Assembly: GCF_963678635.1 (NCBI RefSeq) | Contig: NC_087063.1 | Span: 80,215,574 to 80,279,573 of the forward strand | DNA from: Symsagittifera roscoffensis | Taxonomy: Eukaryota; Xenacoelomorpha; Acoela; Convolutidae | Direction of reading: 5' to 3' | DNA: 64,000 nucleotides | In this document: piece by piece, positions 46,141 through 55,739 of the stretch | Layout: the number at the start of each line of letters is the position of its first letter | How positions within the stretch are numbered: position 1 is the stretch's first letter | Translations under genes and position numbers: made by a program | The notes under the pieces: model-generated | Database searches by the model: none | Told to the model about the DNA's origin: nothing | Seen by the model: only the letters and a program-made list of their open reading frames with translations

Positions 46141-47879
46141 CTTTTCCGTCGCTCTCGTCACCAAGAAACATAAGTATTTTCCTGTGATTTGCGAAGCCGC
46201 TGGAGTCTCTCAGTCTCTTAGAGTCTCTCAGTCTCTGAGAGACTGAGAGACTCCGAGAGGCTGCTACACCTCCGAATACTGGTCTTTGATTCCATAAAAA
46301 TTCTATCTTAAAATTTGCTGCTAACGCTGTTCTAAAACTCATGTCCGCAGTGATACTTATAGCACACGTCCAATTTGTGAGTATGAAATCGTTATCCGTT
46401 AGTAATATGTTGCTTGAGTACTCATTTGGCAAGTTAAAATGTGAATCTTCTACTCTGTTTCTGTCTCTAAGTCACCTAATTCTCTTGCTATTTTTAATTA
46501 ATTTATTAATAATTTTTCTGTCTGGGTAAGTTCTACTTCCACTCCCCGGACAAAAATATCGATCGACGTCCCCGTCGATCACACAAAGGACAAAAGTTTA
46601 AGTTTGGAGGCAGGAATGGGCAATTGCCCTTCCTGGGCTGCCCAGGAAGGAGCCTCTTTGTTAATCTTTATGTATTCCTTGTTCTCGCGGTCTACATCCT
46701 GAATCGTGATACTGGTTTCTTTTGGGTCTGATGTCATTTCGTTCAACCACTCTAAGACGCGCATGTTCGTTAATTCCTTTTCATATGCCTGCTGCTGCTC
46801 ATCGTCAAACTCCACTTCAGGTCTAGACCGGTCGTCAATCCATTCCTTGTCTTGATCATTGTTGATGTCGATGTCTTGTGACGCTGGTATCTCTTCTAGA
46901 CCCACCAATTCCTCCACTTTTTTCAGGTCTATCCTGTCCACTACGAAATCTTCTTCATAAGGTTTATATTTTCTTGCAGTTCTTGTCTTGACACTCTGTC
47001 TTGCTTGCCTTGTAAAGGGTAGATATGTTTCCATGTTCTTGGGAACATGTAACTGCTCGGGATTTTCCCAGTCTACCTCTGCGTATGGTAAGGTTTCCTC
47101 ATCCGCCTCAATAATTTCATTGGGATCCAGGTCAAGCGGCGGACTTGTTCCTTCTTCTATGGCCTCATTCCCATCGTTTTTTTTCCTGCTACCTTTTCGT
47201 TGACCTCGTAAGCACGGGCTATCATCAGATAATCGCCCTCCTCCATGTTTTCAGGTACAAACCAGACCTCTGTGGATGGGTTGTGTGGCCTAATATTCTG
47301 AAAATGCGCAGCTCGGGCAGTACTCAGTCTGTAAAAACGTCCCTCCAGATGCACTTCCGTTATCATGAACGGTCCCCTCCACTTCTTCAGGAGCTTTTCC
47401 GTTCCTTTCGGCGGAATGACCTTCTGAAAGACCCACAAGTAATCTTCCACTGAGTAAGCTTTTGCACCAGCTGCCTTTTTGTCAAATCTTTCCTCTGCCT
47501 CGACTGCGCTTGTTGCGTGTCGCGTCTGCAAAAGTCGTTCAGCTCTTGCTGACGCCTGATCACGTCCCTTACATAGACCCCCTGTGGCGATGTTTTCTTT
47601 CCTTTATACTCTGGAAAAAAGAAAAATAAAGGCAAAGATTTTTGATTTCCAGTCAACATCATGTGGGGACTGATCCCTGTGGTGGAATGCTGCGTGCGGT
47701 TATAAGCTCCCATCACTTGTGGAAGATATCTATCCCAACCAGTAATGTATCGGGAACAGTACACCCTCAACATCGACACCAGTGTCCCATTTTGTCTTTC
47801 CACCAAGCCGTTTGTTTGTGGATGATACGTGGTTGAATGAGCCTAAGCTACTTGAGAACGTCTCATGAGCTCCCTGGTA
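46141..47879 (-). repeat. Gypsy integrase-C/3' region, duplicated segment copy 1
   Basis: Nearly identical to 50021-51774. Both run (minus strand) from the integrase C-terminal half through an acidic tail ORF to a 33-bp near-perfect palindrome (46221-46253; GAGTCTCTCAGTCTCT and its complement around one G). Differences are mostly single bases and small indels. Confidence 0.85.
46579..47203 (-). pseudogene. Acidic 3' tail of gypsy pol, copy 1
   Basis: Frame downstream of the integrase chromodomain-like end, rich in Asp/Glu with the motifs EEDFVVDRIDLKKVEEL and EVEFDDEQQQAYEKEL. It matches the longer intact copy at 50493-51107 (204 codons). Function unknown; acidic tails after integrase occur in several Ty3/gypsy lineages. 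An indel separates it from the integrase frame here. Confidence 0.55.
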
Positions 47880-48154
47880 ACCTCTCCTACGAAAGCTGTC
47901 TCATTTTCCGATTGGAATGTCATTAGACAACAACGTCTTGCTATCCACGTATTGATCAGGTGGTCGCTTGATTGATCAGATGTCTCCACATATTGATCAG
48001 ATGTCTCTTCCGCGTATTGATCAGATGTCTCTTCGGCTGAAGCAGTTATGCCTGGCACGGCCTCTGTATAGTTTAAGAGGTCGTCGATCATCACCAGGAC
48101 CTGATTGTAGCCACTGTTTGTCATGCATATCTTCTGATGATCAATTTGTACCAC
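47157..48154 (-). pseudogene. Ty3/gypsy integrase, catalytic core and C-terminus (broken), copy 1
   Basis: Core begins IDHQKICMT (first catalytic Asp) near 48145. The second acidic position reads SENETAFVGE instead of SDNxTAF, so Asp is replaced by Glu. The third (VERQNGT) is at about 47800 with the Glu kept. Between them a tandem expansion adds repeats of a SDQY-containing unit (47968-48030). A TAG interrupts after RRSQVA. The C-terminal part has WDRYLPQVMGAYN and the GPF/Y-like WRGPFMITEV, with frameshifts near 47500 and 47580. The protein would insert cDNA into the genome; this copy cannot. Confidence 0.75.
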
Positions 48155-48504
48155 TTCATTGATTTCGTATGACTATATTGACTGCAACGGAAGTCGCAAT
48201 TTCCTGGGATCCTTCATCTGTTGGCATGACAGACATGCTGTTACTCACTTCTTGCATGCCATCTTCATTCCAGGCCATTAGAAGCGTTTCAAGATCCTCT
48301 GGTTTACTTTATCGGTCCTTGGTGGCCCATTTGATTATGCAACCTGAATAAAAGTTCCGTCTGATAAAGTTGCGGTAGGACTATTGCGTTCTACTTGTAC
48401 AGTACCCTGTCCTCCTCTTCTCTCCTTTTGCAAGCCACGATCCCATCCCTGTTCAAATATAACCTCCCCTCTTTTGCATGTAGTATTGTCTCAAGATTCG
48501 GTAA

Positions 48505-49402
48505 CTATCCTCTTCCAGATCTTCTTTGTCTGGTCATCCTTTCTCTATCCACCTTTTTCAAGTTGATCGTCATGCGGTCATTTCTCTGAGCTCTTAATAA
48601 GTCCGATAGTCTGTATCTCACCTTCAAGTATGACTTCATGACCCTCAAATGACTTTTAAGCTCATTAGGTTGATGCGTATCATCTTCCATCTTGACGCAC
48701 CAAATCTTTGGCAATTGCTCTGTCTCTTGTTTAAACGGTTGAAGGTCAGTCCTGACTGCTTCCTTCTGTGGTATTAGGTTCATCAAATGTCTCAATACCG
48801 CTATCATTTCCAGGTCGTCCGCTGCATTATCTAAGACTTTTCCTCTCGGGATCAGGTAGCGATCACTATCAGGGTCGTGGTACACTTCCCTGTCCAAGTC
48901 TCTTGCTCGAGTCTCCACTAGCAATGGGTGGATTGCTAATTTTGATAAGTCTGATCCAGTGCCCGAGTTCCTGTCTGAATAGTAATATCTCTCTGATTTC
49001 CTCGAGGTATTATCAAAAGATGAGACAACCGTGGAACAGGTTTCCATGGTAGTTTCTAATGCGCCTAATCTACTCATCCATCTAAACTCCCCGGACAAAA
49101 TTTTGTCCGTCTGGTCCCGTCCATTTACATGACCAATTCCATCAACATCCGACCCCCCGGAAAATGTTTCTTGTTCCGGGTTTTCCGAATCAACTTCCAT
49201 CCATTCTTTATTAGGTTCCTCAAAAGTGACAGTCTTTTTTTGAGATCCGATCTCTTGCCCTTTTTGCTGTGTGACCTGCACCGTTTTGTCTATCAATGAG
49301 AGGATGTTTATGTTCATACGAGATAGTTTCTGTTGGACCAGGTTTGAGCATAGCAACAAATCCAAGGGCACCGGGTCCCTTTATCTCTGCTGCTTTCTCC
49401 AC
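48505..49402 (-). pseudogene. Gypsy pol linker between RNase H and integrase
   Basis: Open for 288 codons (49371-48505), with an overlapping shifted frame at 49402-49220. Polar and charged, with a KKTVTFEEP motif and the SDRYLIPRGK segment, but no recognised catalytic domain. It sits between RNase H and integrase in the usual pol order. One frameshift near 49370. Confidence 0.5.
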
Positions 49403-49516
49403 TGGTAATTCTTGGTGTCCCGGAATTGGATGTTCTGGCTTGTCCGAAAATCTCGTCGAGGTAAATGCTTCATAAATCTCTCTGTCTAGAAATGAGAATC
49501 CTCTCTTGATTTCTGC

Positions 49517-50010
49517 CTAATTAGCCTGCTTCTGCTCCAGTCTCTCATGAAACTCAGTCTTCTTACTGAGGCTGTCAGCATTCCTGTGCTCGATTATCAT
49601 GTGGTAGCCATTCAACCTGACTATCCAGCGACCAATATAACTCTGGTCCATCGAGTACGTCTTCAACCAGGATAGGCCTCTTTTATCCACACGCAACTTA
49701 AAAGGAGTGCTCCCCAAATTTGCGAGGTACTTCTCCACGAACTAACGCAAACATTTCTTCTTTTGGTTCAACAAATTTCATTTCAGTCTCGCTCAACACT
49801 TTACTGCCATTTGCAATGGGACTGAGAATTGTTCTCCGATTCCATTCTTGCTCCTGATGCAGTTTTCCTGAGATGGCCAACACTGAAGAATCAGCGTCGA
49901 GAACGTACAGCCTTTCTCCGTAGGCATGCTTAGCACTGGCGTTGCGCACAGTTCCCGCTTCTTATTCTCGAAAGTTTTCTTAGCTTTTTCATTCCATTCG
50001 AACTTCTTAC
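49517..50010 (-). pseudogene. Ty3/gypsy RNase H fragment
   Basis: The minus strand starts KKFEWNEKAKKTFENKK, typical of the end of RT and start of RNase H. It continues with LYVLDADSSVLAISG (catalytic Asp region), GSKVLSETEMKF, then in another frame LRVDKRGLSWLKTY and GYHMIIEHRNADSLSK. This is the RNase H order of chromoviral-type gypsy pol. A frameshift lies near 49720, and a few codons before NADSLS are missing. The RT itself is absent: sequence upstream is the duplicated 3' region instead. Confidence 0.75.
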
Positions 50011-50020
50011 CTTAGTTGCG

Positions 50021-51774
50021 CTTTTCCGTCGCTCTCGTCACCAAGAAACATAAGTATTTTCCTGTGATTTGCGAAGCCGCTGGAGTCTTTCAGTCTCTTA
50101 GAGTCTCTCAGTCTCTGAGAGACTGAGAGACTCCGAGAGGCTGCTACACCTCCTATTCCTGGTCTTTGATTCCATAATAATTCTAAGTTTTTATTATCTC
50201 TCTTAAAATTTGCTGCTAACGCTGTTCTAAAACTCATGTCCGCACTGATACTTATAGCACACGTCCAATTTGTGAGTATAAAATTGTTATCCGTTAGTGT
50301 TATGCTGCTTGAGTACTCATTTGGCAAGTTAAAATATGAATCTTCTACTCTGTTTCTGTCTCTAGGTCACCTGTTTCTCTTGCTATTTTTAATTATTTTA
50401 TTAATAATTTTTCTGTCTGGGTAAGTTCTACTTCCACTCCCCGGACAAAAATATCAATCGACGTCCCCGTCGATCACATACCGGACAAAAAGTTAAGTTT
50501 GGAGGCAGGAATGGGCAATTGCCCTTCCTGGGCTGCCCAGGAAAGATCCTCTTTTGTTAATCTTTATGTATTCCTTGTTCTCGCGGTCTACATCCTGAAT
50601 CGTGATACTGGTTTCTCTTGGGTCTGATGTCATTTCATTCAACCACTCTAAGACGCGCATGTTCGTTAATTCCTTTTCATATGCCTGCTGCTGCTCATCG
50701 TCAAACTCCACTTCAGGTCTAGACTGGTCGTCAATCCATTCCTTGTCTTGGTCATTGTTGATGTCGATGTCTTGTGACGCTGGTATCTCTTCTAGACCCA
50801 CCAATTCCTCCACTTTTTTCAGGTCTATCCTGTCCACTACGAAATCTTCTTCATAAGGTTTATATTTCTTTGCAGTTCTTGTCTTGTCACTCTGTCTTGC
50901 TTGCCTTGTAAAGGGTAGATATGGTTCCATGTTCTTGGGAACCTCTACCTGCTCGGGATTTTCCCAGTCCTCCTCTGCGTATGGTAAGGTTTCCTCATCC
51001 GCCTCAATTATTTCATTGGGATCTAGGTCAAGGGGCGGACTTGTTCCTTCCTCTATGGCCTCATTCCCATCGTTCTTTTCCCTGCTAGCTTTTCGTTGAC
51101 CTCGCAAGCACGGGCCATCATCAGATAATCGCCCTCCTCCATGTCTTCAGGTATAAACCAGACCTCTGTGGATGGGTTGTGCGGCCTAATGTTCTGAAAA
51201 TGCGCAGCTCGGGCAGTACTCAATCTGTAAAAACGTCCCTCCAGATGCACTTCCGTTATCATGAACGGTCCTCTCCACTTCTTCAGGAGCTTTTTCGTTC
51301 CTTTCGGCGGAATGACCTTCTGAAAGACCCACAAGTAATCTCCCACTGAGTAAGCTTTTGCACCAGCTGCCTTTTTGTCAAATCTTTTCCTCTGCCTCGA
51401 CTGGGCTTGTTGCGCGTCGCGTCTGCAAAAGTCGTTCAGCTCTTGTTGACGGCTGATAACGTCCCTTACATAGACCTGTGGCGATGCTTTCTTTCCTTTA
51501 TACTCTGGAAAAAAGAAAAATAATGGCAAAGAGTTTTGATTTCCAGTCAACATCAAGTGGGGACTGATCCCTGTGGTGGAATGCTGCGTGCTGTTATAAG
51601 CTCCCATCACTTGTGGAAGATATCTATCCCAATTAGTAATGTATCGGGAACAGTACACCCTCAACATCGACACCAGTGTCCCATTTTGTCTTTCCACCAA
51701 GCCGTTTGTTTGTGGATGATACGTGGTTGAATGAGCCTAAGTTACTTGAGAACGTCTCATGAGCTCCCTGGTAA
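50021..51774 (-). repeat. Gypsy integrase-C/3' region, duplicated segment copy 2
   Basis: Partner of 46141-47879, spaced by ~3.9 kb, with the same palindrome at 50101-50133. It contains integrase C-terminal coding (51700-51053, 215 codons open: VERQNGT, WDRYLPQVMGAYN, GDYLWVFQ, WRGPFMITEV) and the acidic tail ORF (51107-50493). Both copies share the TAG just before the THHPQTNG-like segment, so that lesion predates the duplication. Confidence 0.85.
50493..51700 (-). pseudogene. Gypsy integrase C-terminus plus acidic tail, copy 2
   Basis: Best-preserved copy of the pol 3' end. 51700-51053 encodes the integrase region from the catalytic-Glu motif VERQNG through the GPY/F-like WRGPFMITEV. The overlapping 51107-50493 frame carries the acidic tail. 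The catalytic first two acidic residues, RNase H and RT are missing because the upstream DNA jumps to protease at 51775. Confidence 0.75.
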
Positions 51775-51930
51775 GCGGCTGCCAATCTTAGATTCGTTGG
51801 TATTAAGTCCTCCCTTGTGAAGCCCATTCTTTGCCATGTTTTTATTGGCATTACACTGACCCCCGCTCCTGTGTCTGGAAGTCCTGTTACTTTGATCTTT
51901 TTTCCATCCGTCACATCTGCTTCGTATCCA
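51775..51930 (-). pseudogene. Retroviral-type aspartic protease fragment
   Basis: Contains LPDTGAGVSVMP, with the catalytic Asp-Thr-Gly, followed by a ...NLRLAAAYQGA segment where homology to protease stops and integrase begins. Only about 45 residues of protease remain, so the flap and second half are lost. Processing of Gag-Pol would have been its job. Confidence 0.7.
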
Positions 51931-52641
51931 AATCCATCAAGGTGAACTCCGAAGGTTCGCTTAGGTTCCTGATTACCTGATGTCCCACCGATGAGATTAT
52001 TGACTGTCTCCTGCTGCTTTGTGGCACCACCCCGATTGTTTTCCCTGATGTCACATTCAGCGTTATTCTCAAACTACTCGGTGCCTTCGTTTCTTCCACC
52101 TCGGATGCTTCAAAGGCGTTGAGCTGTTCCTGAGCTCTCCCCTTCTCAAATTCGAGCTTGACCTCCTGTTCTAACTCTCTTGCCGCCAATTCCTGTTGGA
52201 CTCTATTTAGGGTATCTCTTACCGCTGTTTTATATTCAATCTTAAAATCGTTTGCTGCGGTTCCAGGTTCTGGTTCACTCGTCTCTTTTAGCACGGCTTG
52301 CATTTTCAGTGGTACCGGGCTTTCGCCTCACTCATCGGGCCTGCCTTGCGGGCATTCACACCTGATAAAGCTTCCTCATGTCTTGGGTGCTTGATGTCTG
52401 CCACAGCATCCCAAAATTAAGTCTGACAATCTTATTTTAAATGACCCTCCAGGTTGCAAAAGAAACACCTGGGACCGAAAGTTGCAATTGCTCGTCTCAT
52501 GAAATCTTCTTGATCAATTTCTGATGCATCTTCATCCTCGAGGTTAAAACCGATCGCCTTCATGCCTTGTTTGTAAGTTGGACATACTGATACATGATAG
52601 TCTGTCAAAATGCAGTTTGCACTAGAGTGTCTCTTGTCCAT
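51911..52641 (-). pseudogene. Gypsy gag C-terminus with CCHC knuckle and spacer
   Basis: 52641-52432 ends with CFFCNLEGHLK, then a TAA, then Asp-Cys: a CCHC zinc knuckle (C-x2-C-x4-H-x4-C) interrupted by a stop. The next frames lead to 52303-51911, a charged spacer (Glu/Arg/Lys-rich helix) leading into protease. The nucleocapsid knuckle binds the RNA genome. Confidence 0.65.
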
Positions 52642-52759
52642 GACGTCCCTAGGTGTGTACCAGTTGTTACCTTGGTTAGCAGATCTATTGTTAAAGTTCC
52701 CATAAATGTTTTTTCAAAAACCTGATCTCATAGGAGGTTTAATTGAGCAACAGATACTC

Positions 52760-53846
52760 CCTGGATTTCAGTCGCAGTTCCTCCGGTGTAGGCGCATTGG
52801 TTGAAAGAGGTGTGTAATGCGTTGCTAACATTGTCCTAAGTTCATCGTTCTTCACGCCATCTATACTGCCAAATTCATCATGCTGTTTGACTCGTACGGT
52901 TGACTGCGCCTTCTAAGCTTTTCTAAGTCATCCAAATACTTGTCTATGGTTTCGTCTTCACCTTGCCTTTGTTTTTCGAAGCGCATCATCGCTTGGTGTC
53001 CTTGCATCCCTGAGGCAAAACGATTCAACGGGATTTCGAAAAATTTCTCGGATGTGCCCCGCTGGTATCACGTTTTGGCCATCACGCCATTCAGGGCTGT
53101 CCCTTCTAGGTTGCTGGTGAGTGCACTGCATTCTTGTCTTTCCGTCAAGTCTTCTTCCTCGAAGTGCAGCTTTATGACTTCTATCCAGGTGTCTATACAG
53201 CCGTCAGAATAGTTTTTATAGCATCTTGATTTGTTAAATACCCTTCTGGACTTTTCGCTGCGTTCACTGGTTATAGATAACCTCGCGAGGAAAGTTTCTA
53301 AGGATCTGTTCAGTGGTTCAAACGCTGTGGCTATTGCCGTTGAATCACGCGAATGTCCCGCTTGATCGTTATTATCCGTTTCCCTTCTATCCGAATCGCT
53401 GGGCTGAGATCTTGGTTGATTCGAGTGGTTCCAGGATGTGGGTTCATCTCTTCCACTCGCACTCGCCTCTCGCAATATTCGTTCGCACGAGATCGGCCTG
53501 CTGCCAGTAGAACCTCCTCCAGTATTCGTTGGACCCCCCTGCCTGTTGTCACCGGTGCCATTCTGGTTGAGTTGCCCCACCCTCTTATGGATCCATGGGT
53601 CCTTCCTCTGTTAGGGCGGTCGTTAAAGTTCACTCTCGGCTCCCTGTTAGCCTCTCTCGAGTGTGCTCCTCTCTTCCTAGAAGTGCTCCAATTTCCCATG
53701 AGACTATCCAACCTAGCTTGAGTGCGTCTTTCCATCATTGCGTCGTTTCTTGTGTCAAGAGTCTGCTCTTGCTGACTTCGTAGTTGTTCCAGATCACCTC
53801 TCAAACGTCTCTCTCTTTCCTCAGCCTCCCTCGTCATTCGTGTCAA
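52760..53846 (-). pseudogene. Gypsy gag matrix/capsid region
   Basis: Two overlapping frames (53846-53331 and 53580-53068) share one protein with a frameshift in the 53.4-53.55 kb overlap. An Arg-rich coiled coil (ERERRLRGDLEQLRSQQEQ) is followed by an Asn/Gly/Arg-rich linker, then the capsid start YSDGCIDTWIEVIKLHFEEE and LTSNLEGTALN. The remainder to about 52760 is broken. This is the gag of the element whose protease follows at 51.9 kb. Confidence 0.65.
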
Positions 53847-55105
53847 GTTTTTGACCTATCACTTATCCGTCCTTTCTTCTTAGCGTTTTTCATTTCTACT
53901 CACTTACTGTCTGTTGCAGTTAATTTCTTCCCGCAGGTTTTCTCTCTCAACGTTAACTGCTCTCTCTAGCTCACTCATTCTTATTGACTTCTGTTCACTC
54001 TGCTCACCCATGAGGTCCACAATCCTGGTCAAGGCCTCTTCCATAGCTCCGTCGCTCCGTTGTCTACTAATGGTGTAACTAGTGGTGGCGTCTCCTTATT
54101 GGTTCCTGGCAGTTTAATGCTGGTCGAGGTACGTGCTTTACCTTTCTATAACGATGTTTCTTCATAATTCTTCTCTGGTTCCGCTGGTGTGATTCATGGC
54201 CCTGTTTTCCTATCCCTGCTGGACAATCCTTGCTATCCAATCTGTCCATGATAGCCTGAGTACGCCTTTCTAACATCGCGTCTATCCTTGTATGAGATTC
54301 CCAAAAGTCTGCTCCTGTTGACTTCGAAGTTGTTCCAGGTCACTCTCAAATGACTCTCTCTTTCCTCAACCTCCATTGTCATTCGGGACAAGTTCCTGGC
54401 CAAGAACTTGTCCGTTTTTTCGTTCAGGCGTTTTCGCTACTTTTAATTTCTTATCCGTTGCGGTTTTGTTCCTCCCGCAGGTTTTCTCTCTCAACATGAG
54501 TTGCTCTTTCCAGTTCACTCCCTATTATTGACATCTGTTCACTCTACTTCCACAATCCTGGTCAAGGCCTCTTCCACTGATAGACCATTGTCAACCAATC
54601 GAGTTACCAGCGGTGGTATCACTTTGTTCGTTCCAGGCAATTTAGTGCTGGTCGAAATTCGCGTTCTACCTCTCCGTTTTGATGGCCCTTCGTATTCCGC
54701 CTGTATCTCCACTGATGTGGTCCCTGACCTTGTGGCCGTATTCATTCCTGATTGTACGTCTGAGTTAGGTCATTGTCATGATTTCTCTTGATGGTTTTAT
54801 TCCATCAATAGTTTTACTTATCGCTCTGACCGCATTAAACTGATCAGAATGGCCATTTACCATGTTTATGGATTAGTCATTTTCATGAGTCGAACTGTTC
54901 AGGCAAACTGTGGTCCCTGACCTTGTGGCCGTAGTCATTCTTGATTGTACGTCTGAGTTGGTCATTGTCATGAACTCTCTTGATGGTTTTATTCCATCGA
55001 TAGTTTTACTTATGGTTCTGACCGCATCAAAGGGATCAGAATGGCCATTTACCATGTTCATGGATTAGTCATTTTCATGAGTCGAACTGTTCAGGCTTTC
55101 TTGAG
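53690..55105 (-). repeat. Tandem duplications inside the gypsy gag 5' region
   Basis: Two events. A ~540-bp block is present at about 53690-54200 and 54230-54740 (shared GCAGGTTTTCTCTCTCAAC and CAATCCTGGTCAAGGCCTC). A ~191-bp block is present at 54717-54908 and 54909-55100 (shared TGTGGTCCCTGACCTTGTGG). The small ORFs here are fragments of gag. Confidence 0.75.
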
Positions 55106-55181
55106 ATTCAAGTCCTCCGTTTCTTCCTTGTTCTCTTCCTCTTATTGGGTGTCTACTTCGTCACCTGTTCTTGTTCCCCTA

Positions 55182-55496
55182 CTAAATGAAAAAAAAAACT
55201 CCCAGAGTGTTCTTGACTCGTTCCGAAAACGAGGAGAACGTTACCACTTTGTCTGTCACCCGACGCATCATGGTATTGTCAGAAGATGATCCTGCTGCTG
55301 CTGCATTTTCAGTCGAAATGTCGGACATTTCCGACATCTCTTCTCGATCTAGAGTCCCAGTGGAAGTGGCGAAATCGTGGCCTTGTTCTACGGGAGTAGA
55401 TTCACTCTTCAACTTTTTATTCCCATTTTGCTCCATCCCACGTTCCGCCTGGTTCTCATCCAGAACTGGGTTTGGGTGGATCTCTACTTCCAGCAT
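55182..55496 (-). pseudogene. N-terminal gag-like fragment
   Basis: A 104-codon polar, acidic, Ser-rich open segment at the 5' end of the minus-strand gypsy block, with a poly-Ala stretch. No domain is recognised; I assign it to gag only by position. The GC-rich block ends near 55.7 kb and I see no LTR there. Confidence 0.35.
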
Positions 55497-55739
55497 TTCT
55501 CTTTTTTCTTCCGAAGTTTTATGACTCCTTGTTCCAACTATTCTGCCTGAAACTTCGCTTACTTTCTTGTTCCGAATCTTTTCGGTCTTTATCCACGAAA
55601 GGGTCGTTCATTGACTTTCTTTGTTTCTTCGGTATAAATTTCCTAGAGCTATCACTTAGTTCAGATATCCTCGAGTTGTCTAGACTTATCTTAAGTTATC
55701 GCTTCCCATAGATTTTTTTGTTTGATAACCAATAATAAT

